Assembly (NCBI RefSeq): GCF_000143415.4 | Contig: NW_003314264.1 | Location: 1,566,733 to 1,630,732 of the forward strand | DNA from: Selaginella moellendorffii | Taxonomy: Eukaryota > Streptophyta > Lycopodiopsida > Selaginellales > Selaginellaceae | Direction: 5' to 3' | Length of the DNA stretch: 64,000 nt | Part shown: positions 56,086-64,000 of the stretch, in pieces | How the letters are laid out: every line of letters begins with the position of its first letter | Position numbering within the stretch: position 1 is the stretch's first letter | Notes under the pieces: model-generated | What the model saw: the letters and a program-made list of their open reading frames with translations, nothing else | What the model was told of the DNA's origin: nothing | Database searches by the model: none | Program-made: the position numbers and the translations under genes

Positions 56086-56200
56086 AACAGTTAATACCAC
56101 CTACAAATCCACCAATGCTTCCTCCTGATGTTCCTTTAGATCCTGGCCCATCTACAAAAGAACTCTAATGGTCTTCCATTATTCTAAGAGAAGGGGATGA

Positions 56201-56353
56201 TGTGAGGTCCAAATGTACGGTTATGATGCCATATATAGTGGGATTTTAGCAGCCATCGGATTGGTTTCAATTTAGACCACTCACTTCTGTATATAAATTA
56301 GGGTTTTTGGGCTAATTAATATACATATTTTTTGTATTTTCCATACACTCACA
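56201..56353 (+). repeat. Family A 3' LTR (old copy)
   Basis: TGTGAG to CTCACA, 153 bp, preceded by the purine tract AAGAGAAGGGGATGA. Confidence 0.8.
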
Positions 56354-56408
56354 ATCTAAAATTTTAGAGGTTTTTATTTCTGACCTAATTTAAATAATAA
56401 ATTCACTA

Positions 56409-56582
56409 TGTGAGGGCCAAGTGTACGGCTACGATACCGTATACTAATATTAGCGTAGTGGATTTTGGTAGCCGTCGGATTGGTTTCAATCCGGACCACT
56501 CGCTCCTGTATATAAGCTAGGGTTTTTGGGCTAATTGATATGCACATTTCTGTATTCCCTTTCCATATTCCATGCACTCACA
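56409..56582 (+). repeat. Family A 5' LTR (young element)
   Basis: 174 bp, TGTGAG to CTCACA, unusually short for an autonomous gypsy element. Confidence 0.95.
56509..56516 (+). promoter_or_regulatory. LTR TATA box
   Basis: TATATAAG lies 100 bp into the LTR and is conserved in most family copies as TATATAA. It probably drives the genomic transcript. Confidence 0.7.
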
Positions 56583-56583
56583 T

Positions 56584-56600
56584 TGGTGGAGGTGATGGGC
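56584..56600 (+). promoter_or_regulatory. Candidate primer binding site of family A
   Basis: TGGTGGAGGTGATGGGC starts one base after the LTR, as a site complementary to a tRNA 3' CCA end should. It is not the initiator-Met site found in family B. I cannot assign the tRNA from memory. Confidence 0.5.
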
Positions 56601-56816
56601 ACCTTTGATTGTCCCTGGGGAGTGCTTGGATTTGGAGATTTTGGTTTAGATCTAGCTTTTCCATTGTCTAGATCTAGCTTTTTCCATTTCCTTTCTTTTG
56701 TTCTTTCCTTTCAGGATTTTGGTTTAGATCTAGCTTTTTGCATTGTCTAGATCTACCATTTCTTTCCAGCTTTTTGTCATTTCTCTTCTTTTGCTCTTTC
56801 TTTCTCATTCATTTTC

Positions 56817-57749
56817 ATGGCCGATCCGCAATCTCCTCCTTTGACTCTAGAGCAGCAGTTGGTTCAATTGCTTGATGCTATGCGCCTGCAATTGAACAAC
56901 CAAACTCAGTTGATGGCGGCGTTCACGGCACATGGTACAACTCCTCCTGCTTTTGGTGCCAATCCTCGCGTTCGGCCGGAGTTCTTTCGTGGGAATCCTG
57001 GGGATGATGTGTACCATTGGTTCGATCACTTCACGGTGATTGCCACATATAATTCTTGGGATGATGCTCGACGTTTGCGGGAGTTCCCCACATGTCTTCA
57101 AGGGACGGCATTGCAGTGGTACAATGGATTGAGCGCAGCTACTCGTGGCGATTGGAGTGTTCTTCCGGACGTCTTCAAACGCGCCTTTGGACACGCCGAC
57201 GATTGTGATGATGCCTTCCAACAATTGCATCGTCTTCGCCAAGGGCTATCTGAGTCGGTGATGCAATTTGGCGTTCGTTTCCGAAGTCTTTTGCTTCGTG
57301 TGGAGCCAAATATGTTGGAGCGGATCAAGCTAGGAATGCTGTGGCCAACACTTCGTCAAGATCTTGTCGGACTTGTGCATGCACTTGCTCCTGCCACTCT
57401 TGACGATGCTCTTCGCTTGGCACAACGTTATGAGACGTCGCCTCTTCCACTTCTTGCTACACGTCCTTCAGCTCCACTTCCTATGAGTGATGGTCCTGTT
57501 CCCATGGAGGTTGATGCTGCTGCTACTCGAGTCCAAGGACAAGGGCGAGGACGTGGTCGTGGCCGTGACATTCGTTGCTGGGCGTGTGATGAAGTTGGTC
57601 ATACTTATCGGCGTTGTCGGCGCTTTCCAGATTGGCGACCTCCATTTCCTGGGTGGAGACCTTGGCGTCAGCAACGTCCCGTTGGTGCTGCTGCGGTGGA
57701 AGGTTTGGATACCGAGGTGCATTTGGGAAACGAGGAGTCGCGCGAGTAA
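56817..57749 (+). CDS. Gag polyprotein of family A
   Basis: 310 codons from an ATG in the context TTTTCATGGCC to TAA. The capsid region includes RPEFFRGNPGDDVYHWFDHF (about residues 56-75) and LQGTALQWYNGLSAATRGDW, typical of the Ty3/gypsy retrotransposon gag domain. It is followed by a Gly/Arg tract (GQGRGRGRGRD) and one CCHC knuckle, CWACDEVGHTYRRC (254-267), for RNA binding. It forms the virus-like particle and packages element RNA. The stop codon lies 16 bases after the slippery heptamer used to enter pol. Confidence 0.93.
   Translation: MADPQSPPLTLEQQLVQLLDAMRLQLNNQTQLMAAFTAHGTTPPAFGANPRVRPEFFRGNPGDDVYHWFDHFTVIATYNSWDDARRLREFPTCLQGTALQWYNGLSAATRGDWSVLPDVFKRAFGHADDCDDAFQQLHRLRQGLSESVMQFGVRFRSLLLRVEPNMLERIKLGMLWPTLRQDLVGLVHALAPATLDDALRLAQRYETSPLPLLATRPSAPLPMSDGPVPMEVDAAATRVQGQGRGRGRGRDIRCWACDEVGHTYRRCRRFPDWRPPFPGWRPWRQQRPVGAAAVEGLDTEVHLGNEESRE
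57725..57731 (+). promoter_or_regulatory. Predicted -1 ribosomal frameshift site (G GGA AAC)
   Basis: The heptamer fits X XXY YYZ in the gag frame (TTG GGA AAC). Slippage by -1 at the AAC codon continues into the open pol frame. It lies in the only stretch (57614-57749) where both frames are open, and close to the gag stop. Confidence 0.75.
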
Positions 57750-60700
57750 TGGAGGGACCTTGTGCGAATAAGTTAGTGACCCCTCCATCTTTCTTTCGGG
57801 AGTATCATCAAGGGGTTCACTCGGCACCGGTTCATCCAGTGTTTACTTTCCAAGCTCGTTTTTATAACAAGAGGTCTCCTATTCTTCTCTCCGTGTTGGT
57901 TGATACAGGTTCGAGTTTATCTTCTATTGCTCGACCTGTTGCCACACGTTGTCGTCTACACTTGCGTCGTGCGGCGGATCCAATTTTCATTCTTTATGGC
58001 AACGGCCGTACACATGCATGTGCACGAGATGAGGCGGACCTGGTTGTGCGTGTGGGCAATCTCGAGCTTGAGTTGCAGTCGTTGCGGGTGGTGCCGAGTC
58101 AAGCTTTTGACCTCATTCTTGGTATGGATTGGTTGCAGCACAATCATGCCAAGTGTGACTTTGAGGTTTTTCCCCCTTGTCTCATACTTCCTTATGTTTC
58201 ATCCATTCCTCTCACTTCCGTACCTCTTCGTCCCTCTACTTCTACCTCTGCTTCCATTACTTTTGTTCCCCCATTATTTCCTCTTGTGTTTCCATCTTGT
58301 TCTGCTCTTCCCTTTTCCGATCTCTCCGACGATCTTTGTGTTGCAGCTGTTGACCAGCTCATGAAGGAGTATTTTGATCTCTTTGAATTTGACCTATCGT
58401 CTGGGGCCAAGATTGCCACACGTCATCCCATTCCAACCGGGGATGCTCGTCCAATCAAGGTTCCTGTTCGTCGTCGGTCACCCAAGGAGATCAAGATTTT
58501 ACGTGCAAACGTCAAGGAGATGTTGGAGAAGGGTGTTATTCGGAAGTCGCGGAGTCCTTGGGCATGTGAACCTCATCTTGTGACGAAGCCTGATGGGAGT
58601 ATTCGTTTCTGCATCGACTATCGTCCGTTAAATGACATGACGATCCCGGACGTGTACCCTCTTCCTCACACTGCTGATCTCTTGGATCGTCTGGGGCAAA
58701 GTCGTTGGTTCACCAAGCTAGATTTTGCTTCTGGGTATTGGCAAGTACCGATGGCTGAGGACAATATTCCTAAGACTGCTTTTCGTACACCATTTGGTTT
58801 GTACGAGTTTTTGGTGATGCCGTTTGGTTTGAACAATGCTCCAGCAACTTTTCAGCGAATGATGGACGAGGTTCTTTGCGATATGCCGGTGACAGCTGAC
58901 TTCATTGATGATGTCTTGATCCACTCGGAGGGGACGTGGGAGGAGCATGTTCGTGATGTTTGTAAAGTGTTGGATCGGCTACGTGACGTTGGTTTAAAGC
59001 TGAAGCGGTTGAAATGCGTGTTTGGGTCCAAGGACACAACTTATCTTGGGTACCGTATTTCTCGTGAGGGTTTGCAAGTTGATCCTGACAAACTTGTGGC
59101 TGTTCTAAAGTTCCCTACTCCGAAGTGTGTGAATGATGTGCAGCGCTTTTTGGGTAAGGTGCAGTATCTCGGTCGTTTTGTGGATCATCTTTCCGATCGC
59201 ACTTTACCATTGCGAGTGTTGCTGAAGTCATCAACGTCATCTTTCATCTGGTCTCCCGATTGTGAGGGGGCGTTCGTGAATCTCAAAGAGCTATTGACGA
59301 CTCCTCCGGTTTTGGCATATCCTGACTACACTCGACCTTTTATTTTGCGCGTGGATGCTTCTGACATTGGTCTTGGAGGTGTGTTGATGCAAGAGAGCTC
59401 GAGTGTGCCTGGTCAGCGCCATCCCATTGCATACATAAGCCGTACATTACAACCAGCGGAGATGAACTACTCCACGACGGAGAAGGAGTGTTTAGCAGCA
59501 GTCTGGGGTTTCGAGAAACTTCATGCCTATCTACATGGTTCTCGGACGTTACTTGAAGGTGACCATGCTGCTGTTACTTCATTATTGAAGCGGAAGAACC
59601 TGGTTGGTCGTACGGCTCGATGGGCTTTGAAGCTTCAGATATATGATTTCGATGTTGTTCATCGCCCAGGGAGTTCTATGGCTGATGCTGATGCCCTTTC
59701 TCGAGCTCCTCTTCCTTCTCCACTCACTTCTCATGTTTCTGACGAACCTGTTGTTCCAGCATCTGTGGATTTTCTAGATGAGGATTCTGTGCTGTCGGCG
59801 GTTGCTGTCCTTGACGTTCAATGTCCACAGGGCGTAGAGCAAGATCTACCTTCTCTGGATGAGGTTCACGAGGCTCAAAAGATTGAGCCGTGGATTCGAA
59901 GGCTTCGAGATGGGTTTGAGAATCCTGCATCACTTGCTGATGACTTGCCTTTTCGGCATTTACATTCTCAATATCGCCTTGAAGATGGCCTTCTTTATTT
60001 TGTGGGGACGGATCCTGATGCTCATTTACGGCTGGTGGTGCCTTCGGTGTTTATTCCGCGGTTTCTCCATGCCTACCATGATTCTCCTATTCTAGGTGGG
60101 CATATGGGACACCGTCGTGTCACCGAGAAGTTGCGCAGATCTTTCTATTGGCCAGAGATGCGACGTGATATTATCCGGTATGTGCGTAGCTGCGTTTGGT
60201 GCCAAGCTCGTAATACTCCCCCTTGTGCTGCGGAAGGACGGTTGGAGTCAATTGCAGTTTCTCGTCCGTTTGAGTTGGTGGCGTTTGATCTTATGGGACC
60301 TTTTCCGCGATCGACTGCTGGCAATGAGTATGTTATTATTGCTTCTGACTACTTGACTCGTTGGGTGGAAGTTGGTGCTCTTGCTAGTGCCTCTGCAACT
60401 GCTGTTGGATACTTCCTCCTCAATCGAGTGGTGTTCCAGCATTCTTGTCCAGAACGGATTCTTTCGGATAATGGTCCTGCATTTATGGCTGAGGTATTTC
60501 ATGTTTTGACATCTCGGTTGGGGATACGCCACACTTTTACGAGTGCTTATCATCCACAATCAGACGGTCTGGTGGAACGGCTCGTTCAGACGTTCAAAGG
60601 GATGATTGCGAAGTATGTGAACTTTCAACATTCGGATTGGGATGGTTATTTGCCGTCTCTTCGGTATGCTTATGTCACAGGGGTGCAGAGTTCTGTTGGT

Positions 60701-61210
60701 GCTTCACCATATAAACTTTTATATGGTCATGATCCAATATTACCAACAGAGCTAGGTTTACCTTCGCGATTGCCACGAGCTCCTGATGCTAGGTCATGGG
60801 ATCAATATTTGACAAGCATTCTTCCACTTGTCCGAGCAGAGTCTGCTGAACACTTAGGCCGCGTACAAGTGGGACAACAACGGCGCTACAATTCCCATCA
60901 TCGTCCACCAGCGGAGTACAAAGTGGATGATTTGGTGTTAGTCCGTTTTCCCCATCTTACGGTACGTGGTTTATCTAAGGGGCTCCTTGCGCAGTGGAAA
61001 GGACCGTATCGGGTGTTGCGGCAAGTTGGACCACAAGTTTATAAGGTTCGGCATGACGTTCAGCAGGCCGATCCTCCGGAGATTGTGCATGTGCAGCGGT
61101 TAAAACGCTTCATACAGAGGGATCAGGAGCAGTTAATACCGTCTACAGATCCACCGATGCCTCCTCCTGACGTTCCTCCAGATCCCGGCCCATCTACAAG
61201 AGAACCCTGA
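57732..61210 (+). CDS. Pol polyprotein of family A (protease, RT, RNase H, integrase)
   Basis: This open frame of about 1160 codons, -1 relative to gag, has no ATG near its start, so it is expected as a gag-pol fusion. Protease: LVDTGSSLSS (about 57898). RT: FCIDYRPLNDMTIPDVYPLP, then FIDDVLIHSEG (58901) with the two catalytic Asp. RNase H: LRVDASDIGLGGVLMQ (about 59345). Integrase: an HHCC zinc site (GHMGHRR ... CVWCQ, 60098-60215), then the D-D-E core with FDLMGPFP (60281), SDNGPAF (60463) and VERLVQTFKG (60570). The GPY/F block is QWKGPYRVL (about 60990). All catalytic residues appear intact. Products copy the RNA into DNA and insert it. Confidence 0.93.
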
Positions 61211-61227
61211 CGGCCTTCCATTATTCC

Positions 61228-61242
61228 GAGAGGAGGGGATGA
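61228..61242 (+). promoter_or_regulatory. Polypurine tract of family A
   Basis: GAGAGGAGGGGATGA lies immediately before the 3' LTR, where plus-strand DNA synthesis starts. It contains a single T. Confidence 0.8.
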
Positions 61243-61416
61243 TGTGAGGGCCAAGTGTACGGCTACGATGCCGTATACTAATATTAGCGTAGTGGATTTT
61301 GGTAGCCGTCGGATTGGTTTCAATCCGGACCACTCGCTCCTGTATATAAGCTAGGGTTTTTGGGCTAGTTGATATGCACATTTCTGTATTCCCTTTCCAT
61401 ATTCCATGCACTCACA
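61243..61416 (+). repeat. Family A 3' LTR (young element)
   Basis: 174 bp, identical to 56409-56582 except for two G/A differences. Confidence 0.95.
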
Positions 61417-61439
61417 ACTATATTTAGTATTAATAAATA

Positions 61440-62954
61440 TATACTATAAAATCCTTATTTTCCAATGTCTTTGATTCCTCTAACCATGCATTTGAATGTT
61501 AAACATTGATTTCTTGAGAAAAGTGAGATTGTTATTATAGTTGTAAAGTGTTCATTTCAAATTTAAAGCCTATTTCAACTAAAGCATAAAGCTCCAAATT
61601 CATCAATTTCACTCAAATAACCAAATATATAGTTTATTTTTTGGTGTTTGGATTATTGATATTGCACAGCCCATGTGTCCAAAACTTTAGTAGGACATAA
61701 CCATATGAATTGATCACATTGTTTTGGAGGATTGCCATATTGTTTTCATCTACAAAATCAATCAGCTGGAGTGTGTAAAGTTCATATAATAATTTTCTTA
61801 CCACAAAATATTCCTCTAATCCAAACAAAATATTTGACTGTAGAACTTGCTCTAGGTTGACATATAGCTCACTAAATCTTATGAATATTTTGTTCTTTGA
61901 CTTAGAAGTAGCTAAACTTTTAATTGCTCAAAAGCATTGGTCCTCTATGTTCTATAGTTACATACTCATGCCTAGGACGGTCCAAGTTTCTTGATCGCAT
62001 AGGCTCACTTACTCATTGTTTTCTTCTGATAGTTTTTAAGGTTCTCAATTGGTTTTATTGTAAATTAAATTCCAATAGCATTTAAAGGTGATCCCATCAC
62101 TTTGTGAGGTTGTAACCAAGAGGTTATGTCAATGTTATAATAAATAAACATCTCACCAAATCTTTAAAATTATATGTATTTTATCATAACTTAGCCTTTT
62201 ATATAAGAGTGCATAAAGGTCTATTGTAAGGTAGAGATGACCAAATCATTCTAGAAAGTTTTATATTAAAATATGCATTTAGAGCAACTTGTTTTCAATA
62301 GTGGGTAGCAAGTATTTTAAAACTCATTTAATAAAGAAAGAGAATTAATAAAGAAATCAATGCCTGTAGTTCTTTATCTGAGAAATAATTGAAGTCTGTA
62401 AATGTAGAAAACAACTAAACCACCGTGCTAGCTAAGTCTGTAGTTCTAAACTTGTATTCCCTATAAACATTACCTTCAACCCACTAAAATGTATAAACTT
62501 GTATTACTTATTTAAATCTTCTAAAGTGTTTGTACTTTTTAAACTCTAGCACAACCAATTGTGATTATCATGGCATTCACCTCAAATGCATTTCTCTATG
62601 TGTTTATGTAACTCTACTCTTAATAGAGAAAACAACTCCTCTTTCAGATAATTAAAACTTTATTTTTGCCACCATTATAGATAATTTTAATGCTTTTTCA
62701 ATTGTTTTGTGCTTCATTACTCATGAAATTGTAAAGCATTTGTGATGTTGAAAATTTTATTTCAACTTGATATGTGTTGTTCAAAAAAGAACTTAAAATG
62801 ACATTTCTTTCAAATAACTATCACCATCAAGGATTATACTCTATATAAAAGGATTTTCTAATAAAGAGAACTTAAATAAAGAAGTTCACAAAAATATTTT
62901 ATACACTAAAGAATATTCTATTAAGGTTTTAGTTGTAATATTTTTATTAAATAG
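61440..62954. repeat. Non-coding duplicated segment (unit 2; partner 43450-44980)
   Basis: AT-rich and almost identical to 43450-44980, with no gene seen. It is bounded on the left by the young family A element and on the right by an inverted family A element. Confidence 0.8.
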
Positions 62955-63129
62955 TGTGAGTGCTAGAATATAGAAAGGGAATATGGAAAATATGCATATC
63001 AATTAGCCCAACAACCCTAGCTTATATACAGGAGCGAGTGGTCCGGATTGAAACCAATCCGACAGCTACCAAAATCCCACTACGCTAATATTAGTATATG
63101 GCATCGTAGCTGTACACTTAGCCCTCACA
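62955..63129 (-). repeat. Family A 3' LTR (inverted element)
   Basis: TGTGAG to CTCACA when read on the plus strand, 175 bp, with only scattered differences from the young LTR. Confidence 0.88.
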
Positions 63130-63271
63130 TCATCCCTCCTCTCGGAATAATGGAAGGCTGTCAAGGTTCTCTTGTAGACGGGCTAGGATCTAGAGGAACA
63201 TTAGGAGGAGGCATTAGTGGATTTGTAGGTGGTATTAACTACTCCTGATCCCTTTGTATGAAGCGTTTCAA

Positions 63272-63976
63272 CTACTGCACATGCACAATCTTCAGAGGAT
63301 CGGCCTGTTGGACGTCATGCCGAACCTCATAAACTTGTGGGCCAACTTGCCACAACACCCGATACGGTCCTTTCCATTGTGCAAGGAGCCCCTTAGATAA
63401 ACCATGTACCGTAAGATGGGGAAAATGGACTAACACCAAATCATCCACTTTATATTTTGCAGGTGGACGATGATGGGAGTTGTAGCACCGTTGTCCCACT
63501 TGTACGTGGCCTAAATGTTTGGCAGACTTCGCTTGGACAAGTGGAAGAATGCTTGTCAAATATTGATCCCACAACCTAGCATCGGGAACTCGTGGCAGTC
63601 GCGAAGGTAAACCCAACTCTGTTGGTAATATTAGATCATGACTATATAGGAGTTTATATGGTGAAGCACCAATAGAACTTTGCACCCCTGTGACATAGGC
63701 ATACCAAAGAGACTGCAAATAACCATCCCAATCTGAATGTTAAAAGTTCACATACTTCACAATCATCCCTTTGAATGTCCGAACGAGCCGTTCCACCAGA
63801 CTGTCTGATTGTGGATGATAAGCACTCGTGAAAGTGTGGCGTATCCCCAACCGAGATGTTAAAATATGAAATGCCTCAGCTATAAATGCAGGACCATTAT
63901 CCAAAAGAATCCGCTCTGGACAAGAATGCGGGAATACCACTCGATTGAGGAGGAAGTATCCAATAGCAGTTGCCAA
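63272..63976 (-). pseudogene. Family A integrase, C-terminal part, with nonsense codons
   Basis: SDNGPAF-like (LDNGPAF), HPQSDSLVERLVRTFKGMI and QWKGPYRVL are readable in one frame. A CAA-to-TAA stop lies at 63737-63739 and a TAG lies just after the VHVQ codons at about 63270. Both are consistent with C-to-T changes. The copy is therefore inactive though young. Confidence 0.8.
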
Positions 63977-64000
63977 GGCACTAGCAAAAGCACCAATTTC

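Larger units (their letters stand above)
49791..56353 (+). mobile_element. Old family A copy (unit 2), interrupted by inverted family B
   Basis: 5' LTR 49791-49932, leader and gag to about 50518, then inverted family B (50519-55018), then family A RT/RNase H from about 55018, a short 3' remnant and the 3' LTR (56201-56353). Flanks show a matching 4-bp ATCT (49787-49790 and 56354-56357). The stretch between gag position 57190 and RT position 58645 of the intact element is missing, so family B sequence replaced about 1.45 kb. All reading frames are broken. Confidence 0.8.
56409..61416 (+). mobile_element. Intact family A Ty3/gypsy retrotransposon
   Basis: This complete element of 5008 bp has 174-bp LTRs differing at two positions by eye. 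TGTGAG/CTCACA are perfect inverted ends and ACTA is the flanking 4-bp target duplication (56405-56408 and 61417-61420). Gag and pol are uninterrupted and linked by a -1 frameshift. Domain order is gag, protease, RT, RNase H, integrase, which defines Ty3/gypsy. A GPY/F block closes the integrase, and no chromodomain is apparent. The near-identical LTRs and open frames indicate a recent insertion, possibly still active. It landed 56 bp downstream of an older copy of its own family. Confidence 0.95.
45802..64000. repeat. Tandem duplication, unit 2 (runs off the window)
   Basis: It directly follows unit 1 and repeats its order: PPR remnant, His-rich gene, tRNA-Ala, old family A LTR and the AT-rich block at 61440-62954. 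It is enlarged by an insertion of about 530 bp and by nested retrotransposons. Confidence 0.85.
62955..64000 (-). mobile_element. Inverted family A element, 3' part (continues beyond window)
   Basis: On the minus strand from the right edge: integrase, GPY/F end, polypurine tract and 3' LTR (63129-62955). The sequence is close to the young element. In unit 1 the same site is empty (about 44977), so the insertion post-dates the duplication. The left flank ATAG would be one copy of a 4-bp duplication. Confidence 0.9.

Noticed and set aside
1-64000. CRISPR arrays, bacterial operons, rRNA genes
   Set aside because: None seen. Repeats here are retrotransposon ends, MITEs and minisatellites, and genes contain spliceosomal introns.

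Overview
The window looks like a lycophyte nuclear genome, most likely Selaginella (an inference). The two cleanest genes, a RAD1 checkpoint clamp subunit and a plant-specific methyltransferase-like protein, have GT-AG introns of only about 49-80 bp. The DCD-domain gene is plant-specific. GC-richer gene islands sit in AT-rich sequence crowded with LTR retrotransposons, which fits that lineage. No bacterial or organellar operon structure and no CRISPR array is visible.

Layout. 1-3 kb: a decayed inverted Ty3/gypsy copy (called family A here), degenerate short repeats and a MITE-like element. 3-8 kb: intact RAD1 (5879-7086, +) between scrambled pieces of a nodulin-like MFS gene and a heptahelical (HHP/ADIPOR-like) gene. 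8-15 kb: AT-rich repeats, a LINE fragment with a micro-inversion, a second decayed family A copy and LTR scraps. 15.4-20 kb: an AT-rich pair of overlapping ORFs, the second GNA-lectin-like, then a divergent pair, the DCD gene (16866-18115, -) and the methyltransferase-like gene (18507-19876, +). 20-28 kb: a second LINE fragment, a minisatellite-bearing LTR relic and a TRIM element (24535-25098) with two LTRs and a 5-bp target duplication. 28-34 kb: a decayed duplicate of the lectin/DCD segment, then broken ISPE-like, LCAT-like, phosphatase-like and PPR sequences.

33.9-64 kb is a large tandem duplication. Unit 1 spans about 33875-45801 and unit 2 begins at 45802 and runs to the window edge. 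Each unit carries PPR relics, a His/Pro/Ala-rich single-pass membrane protein gene, a tRNA-Ala(AGC)-like gene and an old family A insertion. Later insertions differ between units: unit 1 has a plus-strand family B gypsy element, itself hit by a solo TRIM LTR. Unit 2 has an inverted family B copy inside the old family A element, a young intact family A element (56409-61416) and another inverted family A element at the right edge.

The young family A element is the most complete system in the window. It has 174-bp LTRs with two mismatches, a 4-bp target duplication, a gag ORF with a zinc knuckle, and a pol ORF in the -1 frame with a canonical slippery heptamer (57725-57731) just before the gag stop. 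Family B has LTRs of about 1.15 kb, a perfect 12-nt match to the usual initiator-Met primer site and a hexamer minisatellite inside its LTR. The TRIM shares terminal bases with family B and may depend on such an element for mobility; that is inference. All identifications come from reading motifs by eye, without database searches.
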